Both the position numbers and the translations under genes were made by a program. A stretch of 64,000 nucleotides of DNA from the NCBI GenBank assembly GCA_009911365.1, contig QXXF01000002.1, positions 288,541 through 352,540 of the forward strand. The letters are read 5' to 3'. This document shows, piece by piece, positions 44,234 through 53,601 of this stretch. A model generated the notes under the pieces. It did no database searches. It was not told where the DNA came from and saw only the letters and a program-made list of their open reading frames with translations. The stretch is from Clostridiales bacterium. Its GTDB lineage: Bacteria; Bacillota; Clostridia; Peptostreptococcales; Anaerovoracaceae. How positions within the stretch are numbered: position 1 is the first letter of the stretch; each line of letters starts with the position of its first letter.

Positions 44234-44608
44234 TTAAGCGGTTTTGGTGGCTTTGATGTGAGGATTTTGTTCGTGTATGGATAATCCGCACAGCTTTTCG
44301 GCTTGTGTCCCCCCTAATTTACAGGAGCCATTCGGTTCTAAGAAATCACATGGTTTGCGCTTTGTCAGATATCTTTCTTCCGTTAGTTCTTTTTGCAGAT
44401 ACTGATCCATGAAACGCTCCTGTGATATGCCTAAACACGCAGCGTCTTTTTCAATCTCTTCTTGCGGTATGGCCCCATGGTAAAGCTTGCAGCAGTTCCT
44501 ACATCTGTCACATTCATAATTCGCAAACAAAGCTTCATGCAACTCCGCGAACTGCTGATCCAATATTCTTTCGTCAGCATGGCCCTTTAAAAATGTACGA
44601 AACGCCAT
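44234..44608 (-). pseudogene. YkgJ-family cysteine-cluster protein, frameshifted
   Basis: The start at 44608 (MAFRTFLKGHADE) has AAGGA before it. CDRCRNCCKLYHGAIP and KPCDFLEPNGSCKLGG are the zinc/iron-cluster motifs. After GSCKLGG the frame reads TQAEKLCGLS and stops. Removing one G from the run of six at 44309-44314 gives HKPKSCADYPYTNK, the conserved family tail. The gene therefore carries a +1 frameshift, and the recovered tail is also short of the family's last Cys motif. It could be a sequencing error in a homopolymer or real decay. Confidence 0.7.
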
Positions 44609-44862
44609 GTTTTCCTTTTCTTTTTTCTCCGCTTCTGATTTTACATTTTCCGGTGCTACAAGCTTGTGCTCCCTTCCTGGTGATGAGATTTTGCTTGTGG
44701 CAAGGCTATCCATAGCATATCACAGAGAAGTCAGCTTTACAATTATCTCATTTTTTCTAACCTGAATCTGTCGGGGAAGTAGAAAGGGCCTTCCACATTA
44801 GAAATTCCAATGTGGGCAAGCCTCTTCAAAGCGAAACTTTTCTATTTCTCTCGCTTAATCCC

Positions 44863-46449
44863 TTATAAAGATTTCTTAATCAGCACCTTCTTCCCCTGAA
44901 ACGCGAACCCGTATTTCCAAATCCGCTCCCTGGCGATACCTTTGGCTTCCAATGCAGCAGCGTACTGTTTTTCCTCAATCTGCGCCAGGGCTGCGGCCGC
45001 AGTGCCCTCCAGACCGTTCTCGTCCTCTGGATCATGAACTTTGAACTCCAATACCATAGTGTCATCCTCAGACTTTAAAGGTTCCAGCACCACATCGTAC
45101 CTACCGAATCCACTCTCCCTGTTGGAAATCAGCACGTACTGTCCTTGCAAATCCACCATCAATCCCAGCACAAAGCCATGATAGAAGCGTCCTGGTTCTT
45201 CCCCTGATGGCCGGTTTCCAGTATCAAAATAGCTGAAAGTATCCAAGGCGACTTTGCTCATGTACCTGTTCATGGCCTTCACGTCACCTAACAGCAAGGC
45301 TTTCACAAATTGATTATAATTTTGCGTGCCTCCCCGGAACCACCTGCGCACCATGCCATAAAACATATGCTCGACTTCCCGATTTGTCAGTGCCAGCTCA
45401 TAATCAGGCGCAGCGCATCCGTCTTCTTCATGCTCCTCATACCTGAGGATTTTTAAATATCCGCTGGCCACCAGCAAGCTCCAAATAGCGTTCTTGTTTT
45501 CATCTAATCGATCATACACGATTTGTTCATCAATTGGCACCACAAGGCTTTCATCACAAAGGAGGGTTTCAAAATCCAGCTTGATCTCCCCGCTTCCCTC
45601 TTGGATGAGTTTTCCCACCAAACTATTGGAACTGGAATTAGCCCAATAAGGCCCCACCTTCTCTTCCAGCGTCCCTGTAGCTACGATCTTCCCGCCTTGA
45701 CTGCCGCCGCCCGGCCCCATGTCGATGATAAAATCCGCATTGCGGATCACATCCAGGTCGTGTTCAATGACGATCACAGTCGTCCCATTGTCCATCAATG
45801 TCTGAAACACGCCAAGGAGCGTCCGCACGTCCAGAGGATGCAGGCCAATAGTAGGCTCATCAAAGATGAATACGGAATCCGACTGGGTTTTGCGCATCTC
45901 ACTGGCCAGCTTCAGCCGCTGTGCTTCACCGCCAGAAAGGCTGGGCGTTTCTTCGCCAAGAGTCAAGTATCCAAGACCCAGGTCTTTAAGAATCCGCAGC
46001 CTTTGACGAACTGCTTTCAAATCACCGCAAGCCTCCAGTGCCGTGTCCACATCCATATTCATCAGCTGAGGTAAAGAATGCGCCTTACCTGATCCGTCCA
46101 CATACTTCACCGCATCAGTGCTTTTCGCATACCTGGAGCCACCGCATTCCGGACATGGAATCTCCACGTCAGGCAAAAACTGTACGTCAAGACTGACCAC
46201 GCCGGTTCCGTCACATGTCGGGCATCTCAATTTTCCAGTATTATAGGAAAAATCTCCTGCCTTATAGCCCCGCTGCTTCCCATCCGGTGTTTTGGCAAAT
46301 ATTTTACGCAAGTTGTCATGGACATTGGCATAGGTGGCCACCGTAGAGCGGACATTAATGCCGATAGGCGTGGCATCAATTAGCTTCACATGTTCGATTC
46401 CCTCTGCGCTCACAGCAGTCACATGCTCTGGGCAGTTTTTCCCCCGCAA
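44863..46449 (-). pseudogene. UvrA-type ABC fragment fused to a PD-(D/E)XK nuclease tail
   Basis: 528 codons, one open frame. Residues 1-265 are the second ABC half of a UvrA paralogue: zinc CPTC at 76-79 and CPEC at 99-102, signature LSGGEAQR at 171-178, Walker B VFIFDEPT, EHDLDVI. From about 266 (YWANSSSNSLVGKLI) it becomes the C-terminus of an AAA-ATPase-like/PDDEXK_9 protein, with GRYD at 449-452 and LEFK at 467-470 as the nuclease D-ExK. Upstream (46450-46531) the UvrA Walker A ([11 protein letters not shown]) lies in another frame, one extra C shifting it, and ends at a stop. So the gene lacks a working ATP site. Confidence 0.75.
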
Positions 46450-46592
46450 TCACTGCCTCCAGACCAGGCGCCAGGCTTTCCAAGATCAGGGTCGTCTTTC
46501 CAGATCCTGATACGCCTGTCACCACTGTCAGCCTCCCTTATAGCATGAGACTCAAAAAATTCAATGAAAGTTCAATACATTTAACCCATCAC

Positions 46593-46622
46593 AAAAGCGC
46601 ATGACCCCTAACCGCCATGCGC
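46593..46622 (-). terminator. Intrinsic terminator of the 3D-domain genes
   Basis: GCGCATG pairs with CATGCGC (12-base loop); four T follow on the minus strand, 40 bases after the stop. Confidence 0.6.
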
Positions 46623-46664
46623 CTTTCCTCATTTCATATTCTTTTTTCCCGATAAACAGAAGCC

Positions 46665-47711
46665 TTACTGTTTCACTCCTGTGTAAATAGTCTTGTGTCG
46701 AACGCCCCACTGATAGCAGGCTCCGACAGAGTTGAAATACAGGTCAACGGTCCTGCCTTTAATATTTCCGCCTGTGTCCTCAGCTTTAGCAAATCCATAG
46801 CCTTCCACATACACTTTGGTACCCAGTGGGATCACGCTCGGTGACACGGCAATGGCTCCCACCCTTGCCTTGGTGCCTGATGCTGTCGTTCCGCCTCCCG
46901 TGTAAGCATAGGCTTTCACAGTAAATTTATTTTTGTACTTGAAACCTTTTTTATGGGTCTTCAGCTTCACTTTTTTCGCTTTCACGCCTACCGTGTCCGA
47001 ATGCCTAGCCAGGATCTTGTTGCCTTTTACCATATGGTATCCACGGACTCGATAATAATATTTTTTGCCGCCTTTCAGATTCAAATTCGTGAAAGTGGTC
47101 ACGTTTTTCCCTTTTATCTTGGCAACGCGGACATACTTGCCTTTTTTAGATGTTGCCCGGTAAATGTGATAACCCTGGGCACTATCCGCTTTTTTCCAGG
47201 AAATCTTGATCTTCTCTTCCCCGGCTTTCAGCTTGGCCGTAGTCTTGGCAGGAGCCGCTTTCTCATGCGCCTTCTTGGAATACGGTCCGTAAGATTCCCC
47301 CGCATACGCTCGAACTCGATAGTAGTACACCTTGTCCACAGTACGATTCGTGTCTTTGTAGCTGGTTTTATTATTCCCTTTTACTGTAGCGATCTTTTTG
47401 TAATGGCCATTCTTCTTCGCAGCTCGAAAAATCTCGTAACCTTCCGCATTTTTGACCTTCTTCCAATGGAGCTGGATGGTCTTTAACTTTATGGCCGTTG
47501 TCCGCACCTTCTTTGGGGCTTTCAGCGATATTTTGTCTTGGTCACTGGAGGTGCTTTCCTCCTGACTTTCCTGAGTCACCGCTTCCGCGTCACCTGGCGT
47601 AGCTTCCGCCCCTGATGATATGGTTGTCGTCGCAGCGAAAACAGAGAGGAACATGGTCCCCGCAATGGCGAAACAAGCCGCCTTTCTTTTCATGCTTACT
47701 TCTTCTTTCAT
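46665..47711 (-). CDS. Secreted fibronectin-type and 3D-domain cell-wall protein
   Basis: 348 residues. The signal peptide runs to about residue 35. Two fibronectin type III-like modules follow (about 70-150 and 155-235; VRTTAIKLKTIQLHWKKVKNAEGYEIFR opens the first). A C-terminal 3D domain has the conserved Asp residues in GYGFAKAEDTGGNIKGRTVDLYF. The 3D domain is a lytic transglycosylase-type fold. GGAGGGAG precedes the ATG at 47711; a second ATG at 47693 is also possible. It sits 21 bases after the YabE-like gene and shares its 3D domain. Confidence 0.85.
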   Translation of the reverse strand: MKEEVSMKRKAACFAIAGTMFLSVFAATTTISSGAEATPGDAEAVTQESQEESTSSDQDKISLKAPKKVRTTAIKLKTIQLHWKKVKNAEGYEIFRAAKKNGHYKKIATVKGNNKTSYKDTNRTVDKVYYYRVRAYAGESYGPYSKKAHEKAAPAKTTAKLKAGEEKIKISWKKADSAQGYHIYRATSKKGKYVRVAKIKGKNVTTFTNLNLKGGKKYYYRVRGYHMVKGNKILARHSDTVGVKAKKVKLKTHKKGFKYKNKFTVKAYAYTGGGTTASGTKARVGAIAVSPSVIPLGTKVYVEGYGFAKAEDTGGNIKGRTVDLYFNSVGACYQWGVRHKTIYTGVKQ

Positions 47712-47732
47712 ACTCCCTCCTTTGCGGTTCAG

Positions 47733-48695
47733 CTATTTACTGAGGATATAAACGGTTACATGACGAACGCCCCAATTGAGGCACGCGCTTTCTGAATTCT
47801 TGTAAACGTCAATGGTGTTTCCTTTAATGTTCCCGCCCGTGTCTTCGGCTCTGGCAAAGCCGTAGCCTTCCACGTACACATTGGTACCCAGCGGGATCAC
47901 CCTGGGATCCACTGCGATCTCACCAACCCTGGCCCTGGTCCCCGAAGCGGTCCTGCCGCCTCCAGTATAAGAATACGCCTTGACCGTGATCTTTTTCACA
48001 TATTCGGCTCCGTGGATCATGCCTCTGGTGCTCTTGGCGATGACCTTGGCCACAGGCTTTTTCAGCCTTTCCCGCTCCAGCTCCTGCCGGTCGATTTCCT
48101 GACCATCTGAATACGTGATCTGGTATGTGACTTTGTCTTGCCCCTTCTTGCCCTTTTTCACCACTTCCGTGGTCCCTGCGGGCAGATCGTTGTCACCTTT
48201 GGTCTTTGTCTTGAAATCCACTGGTTCCATGACTTCCTGTGTCTGAGTGGTGATCCTGTTGATGACGATTTCTGTTCCAGCTGTCAGCGGTTCGCTCAGA
48301 GCCGGCACCACTTTGTCCGCTTCTCCTACGCTGATATGGTGATCATCCAAAGCATCCGCCACAGTCCGCGGCAAGGCCTTTAAATCCTTTGATTCTCCAT
48401 CTGCCCGCACAGTGAACGGAACCGCCTTGGTGATTTCCACCTTCGCTCCATCCGTCAGCGTCTGATCCACTTTGGGAGTGATGGAATCTTCCTTCACAAG
48501 CTGGATCTTTTGTTCTTCCAACAGTTCTTCCACTGTATAGCTAGTGGTCTCACAGGCCGAAACCTTTCCATCAATCACCAACTGCACATCTTTTGAAACC
48601 ATCTGGGTGATCATCAACCAGGCCAGGCCTGCCACTGCCAGCAGCAACGCCAAACACAGAGCCGGCATCCCCCATTTTGCTAAACTGTTTCTCAT
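47733..48695 (-). CDS. yabE: YabE-like protein: DUF348, G5 and 3D domains
   Basis: About 320 residues from the ATG at 48695 (MRNSLAKWGM), with GGGAAAG before it. A membrane helix (about 10-30) is followed by two DUF348 repeats (LVIDGKVSACETTSYTVEELLEEQ and VRADGESKDLKALPRTVADALDD), a G5 domain (about 150-220) and a C-terminal 3D domain with GYGFARAEDTGGNIKGNTIDVY. This is the resuscitation-promoting-factor-like layout of YabE, a wall muralytic enzyme. The leader holds a strong promoter and palindrome. Confidence 0.88.
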   Translation of the reverse strand: MRNSLAKWGMPALCLALLLAVAGLAWLMITQMVSKDVQLVIDGKVSACETTSYTVEELLEEQKIQLVKEDSITPKVDQTLTDGAKVEITKAVPFTVRADGESKDLKALPRTVADALDDHHISVGEADKVVPALSEPLTAGTEIVINRITTQTQEVMEPVDFKTKTKGDNDLPAGTTEVVKKGKKGQDKVTYQITYSDGQEIDRQELERERLKKPVAKVIAKSTRGMIHGAEYVKKITVKAYSYTGGGRTASGTRARVGEIAVDPRVIPLGTNVYVEGYGFARAEDTGGNIKGNTIDVYKNSESACLNWGVRHVTVYILSK

Positions 48696-48724
48696 TGTAC
48701 TTTCCCATAACGCTCTATCACGAA

Positions 48725-48789
48725 AACAGTGTATCATGTTCACGATACACTGTTCAAAATTATTATAACAAACCAGAAGAGCCTGTCAA
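48725..48789 (-). promoter_or_regulatory. yabE promoter with 11-base palindrome at the start site
   Basis: Minus strand TTGACA (48789-48784), 16 bases, TATAAT (48767-48762). The palindrome AACAGTGTATC/GATACACTGTT (48725-48754, 8-base loop) begins 8 bases after the -10, so it is an operator or the 5' hairpin of the mRNA. Confidence 0.75.
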
Positions 48790-48866
48790 GTTTTTGCCAG
48801 CCCTCAAAACTGGTTCTCTTTGCCATACTCGTTGAAATTTCAACTGCTGAAGAAAATTCAAAAAGT

Positions 48867-48895
48867 TTGTCCCCAAAGGGCTTTTATGGTATACT
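48867..48895 (+). promoter_or_regulatory. Promoter of the Fic gene
   Basis: TTGTCC (48867-48872), 17 bases, TATACT (48890-48895), divergent from yabE. Confidence 0.65.
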
Positions 48896-48941
48896 GAACC
48901 CACGGAATCGAGATCCTGCTTTGCTCGGGAGGGAGGCTGCT

Positions 48942-49760
48942 ATGAGCGCGTATCAAAAGATCACTTATGCGTACACACCAGAAGAAAAACAGCTGTATTG
49001 GAATATCGGCATCGGGCTGCAAGCTGTGGATTCCTTGAAACCATCCAAATATTTGGTGGAACAGCAAGAAAAAGAAGTCGAGGGCGAAACTACCCTAGAC
49101 GATGTGGAGCGAAATCTGCGTCAATATTATGAGCTGCGGCAAGAAGAGATGGCTCTGGCAGAAAAGGAAGCTGATTTTTCTTCCCTGCGGATCAACGAAT
49201 ATTTGCGCAAGGCCGAATTCAGGCTCCATCCTCTGGCACTGAAGCAGATCCACGGTTTTATTTTCAAGGACATCGAAAGTTTCGACGCTGGTGAATACAG
49301 GACTGACAACATATCCAAAAGCGAGCCGGTTTTGCTCGGAGCTTCCGTAAGATATGAAGATTATCAAAACATTGAGGCTTTTTTAGAATACGATATCGAA
49401 AAAGAGCGGAAAGCTGTAGAAAAGCGGACATCCATATCGATCGAGGACTTGACGGACTTTATAGCGAGTCTATGGCAGATCCACCCTTTCAAAGAGGGAA
49501 ACACCAGAGCCATCGCTGTGTTCACCATCCAATACTTAAATGCTCTCAGCTATCAGTTCAGCAATGAACCTTTTAAAAAACACGCCGCATATTTTAGAGA
49601 CGCTTTGGTGAGGGCCAGCTATAACGACATGACACGCAAAATATCCCCTGATCACAGCTACCTTAACATGTTCTTTAAAAATGTGATCCAAGGGAAGCAG
49701 CACCAGCTGAAATCAGAGGATCTGGTCATACAGATTAAAGAGCACGAACCTCAGGATTGA
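48942..49760 (+). CDS. Fic/DOC-family protein
   Basis: 272 residues from the ATG at 48942, with GGGAGG before it; the frame is open 71 codons upstream but that part overlaps the promoter. The Fic motif is HPFKEGNTRAIAVF near 182-195, against the canonical HxFx(D/E)GNGRxxR. The catalytic His is there, but the second Arg is Ala. The N-terminal helical part has no clear (S/T)xxxE(G/N) inhibitory motif that I can find. Fic proteins AMPylate or otherwise modify proteins with nucleotides. There is no antitoxin gene beside it. Confidence 0.85.
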   Translation: MSAYQKITYAYTPEEKQLYWNIGIGLQAVDSLKPSKYLVEQQEKEVEGETTLDDVERNLRQYYELRQEEMALAEKEADFSSLRINEYLRKAEFRLHPLALKQIHGFIFKDIESFDAGEYRTDNISKSEPVLLGASVRYEDYQNIEAFLEYDIEKERKAVEKRTSISIEDLTDFIASLWQIHPFKEGNTRAIAVFTIQYLNALSYQFSNEPFKKHAAYFRDALVRASYNDMTRKISPDHSYLNMFFKNVIQGKQHQLKSEDLVIQIKEHEPQD

Positions 49761-49822
49761 AAACAAGCCTCGGATCATGAGCTGCGAAGTCGCAACCTAA
49801 TGCTGCGGCCGTACGTTACATC

Positions 49823-49885
49823 AGGCACGGACAAATCCCCAAAAGTTCTTCCTGCTTTTGAAAAAATCCGTGCCTTTTCTTTTTT
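49823..49885 (+). terminator. Intrinsic terminator of the Fic gene
   Basis: AGGCACGGA (49823-49831) pairs with TCCGTGCCT (49867-49875) and is followed by TTTCTTTTTT. Confidence 0.75.
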
Positions 49886-49919
49886 CTAACGAATTAAAAT
49901 GGTCATCAACCTCGCATCC

Positions 49920-50576
49920 CTACGCTTCTTCCATGGCCTTTAAATCCGGGCTGACGATCACATCGCAGTCCGTGGCTGCTTGGATCTCTTCTATCGTGTA
50001 ATCCGGATGAAGCTCTGTAAGCACGATGCCATCCGGCGTGATCTCCATGACCCCCATCTCCGTAATAATCATCTTCACTACGCCCAGTGCCGTGTAAGGC
50101 AGGGTACACTCCTTGAGGATCTTCGGCTTGCCCTTCTGAGTGTGGAGCATGGAAATGATCACCTTCTTGGCCCCTACTACCAAATCCATGGCGCCTCCCA
50201 TTCCAGCTACCATCTTGCCAGGAACGATCCAGTTAGCTAGATTTCCTTTTTCATCCACTTCCATGGCACCCAGGACCGTTACGTCCACATGCCCTCCCCG
50301 CACAATGGCAAAGCTGGTAGGCGTGTCGAAGAAATTGGCTTCCGGCGTGTACCGGACAAAGCAGCCGCCGGAGTTTACCACATCAGGATGTTCCCTTCCC
50401 TCCTTGGCTTCCTCAGAAAGCCCGGTGAATCCGTTTTCCGAGTGGATCACAACATGCACGTCCTCGGGTATATAGTTAGCGACCAAGGTAGGCAAGCCGA
50501 TCCCCAGGTTCACCACGTCACCATCCTTTAGTTCCTTTGCCGTTCTCGCAGCGATTCTCGCTTTTAAATCAGCCAT
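49920..50576 (-). CDS. atoA: Acetate/butyrate-acetoacetate CoA-transferase, beta subunit
   Basis: 218 residues. With AtoD it moves CoA between acetoacetate or butyrate and acetate; in lysine fermentation this yields butyryl products. The active Glu lies in HSENGFTGLS near residue 47. VNLGIGLPTLVANYIP and GGAMDLVVGAKKVIISM are the family blocks. It overlaps atoD by 13 bases and ends the lysine operon. Confidence 0.93.
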   Translation of the reverse strand: MADLKARIAARTAKELKDGDVVNLGIGLPTLVANYIPEDVHVVIHSENGFTGLSEEAKEGREHPDVVNSGGCFVRYTPEANFFDTPTSFAIVRGGHVDVTVLGAMEVDEKGNLANWIVPGKMVAGMGGAMDLVVGAKKVIISMLHTQKGKPKILKECTLPYTALGVVKMIITEMGVMEITPDGIVLTELHPDYTIEEIQAATDCDVIVSPDLKAMEEA

Positions 50577-51256
50577 GGCTGTTCACCTCCTACGATTCTA
50601 TCTACAAAGATCCCTGGGATCACGAAATCATCCGGATGATTTTCTCCTGTGCGGATAATCCGCTCCGAGGCGATGATCACCGTGTCCGCGGCCATGGCCA
50701 TGACACCGTTGAAGTTCTTTGTCGCCAGGTTGCAGCGGAAGTTTCCAAAATCATCGCATTCCGAAGCCCTGCACAGAGCAAAGTCCGCATGAAGGGGCAT
50801 TTCCAGCAGATACTCCTTGCCATTAAGAGTCAGCGTCTCTTTTCCTTCTGCGATAATGGTCCCCACGCCAGTAGGAGTCAGCACGCCGCCAAGCCCCGCG
50901 CCTGCTGCGCGAATCCGCTCCGCCAGTGTCCCCTGTGGAACCAGCGTGCATTCCAGCGTTCCCTCGTTCATCCCCTGTCCAACGAGAGGCGTCATGCCCA
51001 CATGAGAAGCGATCAGCTTGGAAATCATTTTGTGTTCCAACAGCTTTCCTACGCCCCTGGCAGGCTTTCCGTCTTTTGCTGGAAGACCTCCGTCATTGCA
51101 AATGATAGTCAATCCCTTTACTCCCTTTCGGATCAGCGCATCGATGAGCACTTCCGGAGTTCCGGTTCCTAAAAATCCACCAACCATAACGCTGGCACCG
51201 TCTTTAATATCCGCAACCGCTTCATCGGCGGTCATGATCTTGCGAATCATATCCAA
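50564..51256 (-). CDS. atoD: Acetate/butyrate-acetoacetate CoA-transferase, alpha subunit
   Basis: 230 residues. VMVGGFLGTGTPEVLIDALI is the family's CoA-binding opening, followed by NDGGLPAKDGKPARGVGKLL. It is 12 bases after kamE and overlaps atoA, an arrangement known from clostridial lysine loci. Confidence 0.92.
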   Translation of the reverse strand: MDMIRKIMTADEAVADIKDGASVMVGGFLGTGTPEVLIDALIRKGVKGLTIICNDGGLPAKDGKPARGVGKLLEHKMISKLIASHVGMTPLVGQGMNEGTLECTLVPQGTLAERIRAAGAGLGGVLTPTGVGTIIAEGKETLTLNGKEYLLEMPLHADFALCRASECDDFGNFRCNLATKNFNGVMAMAADTVIIASERIIRTGENHPDDFVIPGIFVDRIVGGEQPWLI

Positions 51257-51268
51257 TGTCCTCCTTTC

Positions 51269-52033
51269 CTATGCTCTTCCTCTGTTCACCAGCTCTGTGA
51301 GAACAAAGGAAGCCACATGTTCCGCATATGTATGTGCGCCGAATCCTGCGTCATAGCCCAGTTCTTGGGCCAGTTCGTGGGAAATCCTCGGGCCGCCGCA
51401 CACCAGGATCACTTTGTCCCGCATGCCCTCTGCTTCTAGTAATTCCACCATGTTGGTCAGGTTCTGCACATGCACGTCTTTCTGGGTGACGGTCTGAGAA
51501 ACCAAAATCGCATCTGCGCCTACTTCCTTGGCCTTCTCAATCAAAACTTCGTTCGGCACCTGGCTGCCCATATTGATGGCTTCAATGCCTTCGTACCGTT
51601 CCAGCCCAAAATGTCCATGAAAGCCCTTCATGTTCATAATCGCGTCAATGCCCACCGTATGCGCATCCGTTCCCGTAGAAGCGCCTACGATTACCACGTC
51701 TCTTTTGATGTTGTCCTTGATGTACTGCGCACATTCCAGCCGGTCCATGATATCCACTTCTACCTTCGTCACTTTGATGGTGGTGTAATCCACCGTGTGC
51801 TGACATTTTCCATAAACCACAAAGAACGTAAATCCGCTGTCCATGTCCTTGGAATAAACAACGTTGGGTTCATCCAAACCCATTTTCCGAGCCAGGATCT
51901 TGGCCGCTTCGCTGGCTTCCTCGCCGTGAGGCACAGGAAGGGTGAACGCCAGCTCCATCATGCCATCGTTCATGGTGTCACCATAAGGCTTTACGTTTTT
52001 CAAATCCACTTTTGCTATTGCTGTCTGAGTCAT
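51269..52033 (-). CDS. kamE: Lysine 5,6-aminomutase, beta subunit
   Basis: 254 residues. This subunit binds adenosylcobalamin and PLP and moves the amino group of L-beta-lysine or D-lysine. The B12 motif D-A-H-T-V-G (DxHxxG) sits in GASTGTDAHTVGIDAIMNMKGFHGH, and the downstream SQT and GG motifs complete the Rossmann-type B12 domain. Lys in the N-terminal part would hold PLP. It overlaps kamD by one base. Confidence 0.95.
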   Translation of the reverse strand: MTQTAIAKVDLKNVKPYGDTMNDGMMELAFTLPVPHGEEASEAAKILARKMGLDEPNVVYSKDMDSGFTFFVVYGKCQHTVDYTTIKVTKVEVDIMDRLECAQYIKDNIKRDVVIVGASTGTDAHTVGIDAIMNMKGFHGHFGLERYEGIEAINMGSQVPNEVLIEKAKEVGADAILVSQTVTQKDVHVQNLTNMVELLEAEGMRDKVILVCGGPRISHELAQELGYDAGFGAHTYAEHVASFVLTELVNRGRA

Positions 52034-53589
52034 TATTTCGCGCCTCCCATCATGATCGGAATAAACGGATTGAAGTAATCCTCATCCTTTACGCATACGC
52101 CTTCCAGGCCTTTCCCGCCATCTCTCGGCCTCTTCACGCCGCCGAACTTTCCTTGCTCAATGGTGGAAAACAGCCCTTCTTCTTCGATTTCGTGAAGCAG
52201 TTTGTCTGCCTCCGCCAGAACATTTTGTGCCCTGGACTGGATGATCCCGCCTTCTTTGAATTCCACTTCCTCTCCGATGCTTCTCGCGTTGTTAAAAATA
52301 TAAGAAGCGTTTTCAATGGAAAGATATCGGTCGTGCATATGGGGCGTATGAATGGCTTCTGTCAGCATCCCTAAAAGCTGCAGGGACTGGCCTGACCAAA
52401 CGGCCACCAGATTGAAGAGCGCGTCCTGAATCTGTCCCTTAAAGATGTTTCCTGTCATGAATTTCGTTGGCGGCATATATTTGAGGGACGCTTTTGGGAA
52501 GATCTCCCTAGCCATGATAGCCTGTGACAACTCGTAGAGGAATCCGTTTTCAATATCTGGGTCCATTTCAAAAGCATGGCCCAGCCCCATCTGCTCTTCC
52601 TTGATGTTGGCCAAAACCGCGAACTGTTCATTGATGAACTGAGAAGCAAGCACTGTGTGGGCCGCTTCATAAGCATCATCCGTGGTCAGGTAATTGTCTT
52701 CCCCGGAGTTAAACATGCTGCCGCAGTATCCGATGATCACTCTGGAGAAGTATTGATCCACCAAAGTCCGCTGCATGTTGATGTCTCGGAACAAGATCCC
52801 GTAAAGCGCGTCGTTAAGCATGACATCCAGCCGCTCCAACGCGCCCATAGCCGCAATCTCCGGCATGCACATCCCAGAAGAATAGTTGCAGAGTCTGATG
52901 TATCTGCCCACTTCTTCCCCTACTTCATCCAGAGCTTTTCTCATAATGCGGAAGTTTTCCTGAGTGGCGTAAGTGCCGCCAAAGCCTTCGGTGGTCGGAC
53001 CATAAGGCACGTAGTCCAAAAGGCTCTGGGCCGTTGTACGGATGACTGCGATAATGTCGGCCCCCTGCCTCGCGGCTGCCTGCGCCTGAACCACATCTTC
53101 ATAAATGTTTCCCGTAGCCACGATCACGTATAGATACGGCTTCTTTCCCTCACCGATGGTAGAAAGATACTGTTCTCTTTTGGCGGTCTGGGCCTTAATT
53201 TTCTCAAGGGCTTCTAAGACAACAGGCATGATCTTTTCCTCCGCTTCCTTTGGAGGCACGGTATCCAATTCCGTGATCCGCAGCTGCCCATCCGCAATTT
53301 TTTCTGCGATTTCCTGGGGCGATAATCCTGTCTGGATCATGGCGTTTCCCATCCAATAAGCCACGCCTCTGGACAGACCGCCCGCATCTTTGATCTGGTC
53401 CACCACAATGTTTGGCAGCGGCGTTTCCACATCATCGACTCCATCTACCCCCAGCAGTCTCAAAACAGTCCGCTCTGTGCTGACAGTCGTATGCCGATCA
53501 ATAAACTGCTGCATGCTTTCCGCGATCCTTCCGGCGCAGGAGCGGGCACTGTCTATGATTTTAGGGTCTAGGTTCAGTTTACTTTTCAT
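52033..53589 (-). CDS. kamD: Lysine 5,6-aminomutase, alpha subunit
   Basis: 518 residues, family length. It forms the TIM-barrel catalytic subunit with kamE. LDPKIIDSARSCAGRIAESMQQFIDRHTTVSTERTVLRL begins the protein and KYMPPTKFMTGNIFKGQIQDALFN lies in the core. It converts L-beta-lysine to 3,5-diaminohexanoate. It follows the MutS-like gene by 12 bases. Confidence 0.95.
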   Translation of the reverse strand: MKSKLNLDPKIIDSARSCAGRIAESMQQFIDRHTTVSTERTVLRLLGVDGVDDVETPLPNIVVDQIKDAGGLSRGVAYWMGNAMIQTGLSPQEIAEKIADGQLRITELDTVPPKEAEEKIMPVVLEALEKIKAQTAKREQYLSTIGEGKKPYLYVIVATGNIYEDVVQAQAAARQGADIIAVIRTTAQSLLDYVPYGPTTEGFGGTYATQENFRIMRKALDEVGEEVGRYIRLCNYSSGMCMPEIAAMGALERLDVMLNDALYGILFRDINMQRTLVDQYFSRVIIGYCGSMFNSGEDNYLTTDDAYEAAHTVLASQFINEQFAVLANIKEEQMGLGHAFEMDPDIENGFLYELSQAIMAREIFPKASLKYMPPTKFMTGNIFKGQIQDALFNLVAVWSGQSLQLLGMLTEAIHTPHMHDRYLSIENASYIFNNARSIGEEVEFKEGGIIQSRAQNVLAEADKLLHEIEEEGLFSTIEQGKFGGVKRPRDGGKGLEGVCVKDEDYFNPFIPIMMGGAK

Positions 53590-53601
53590 CCTGTTTCTCC
53601 T

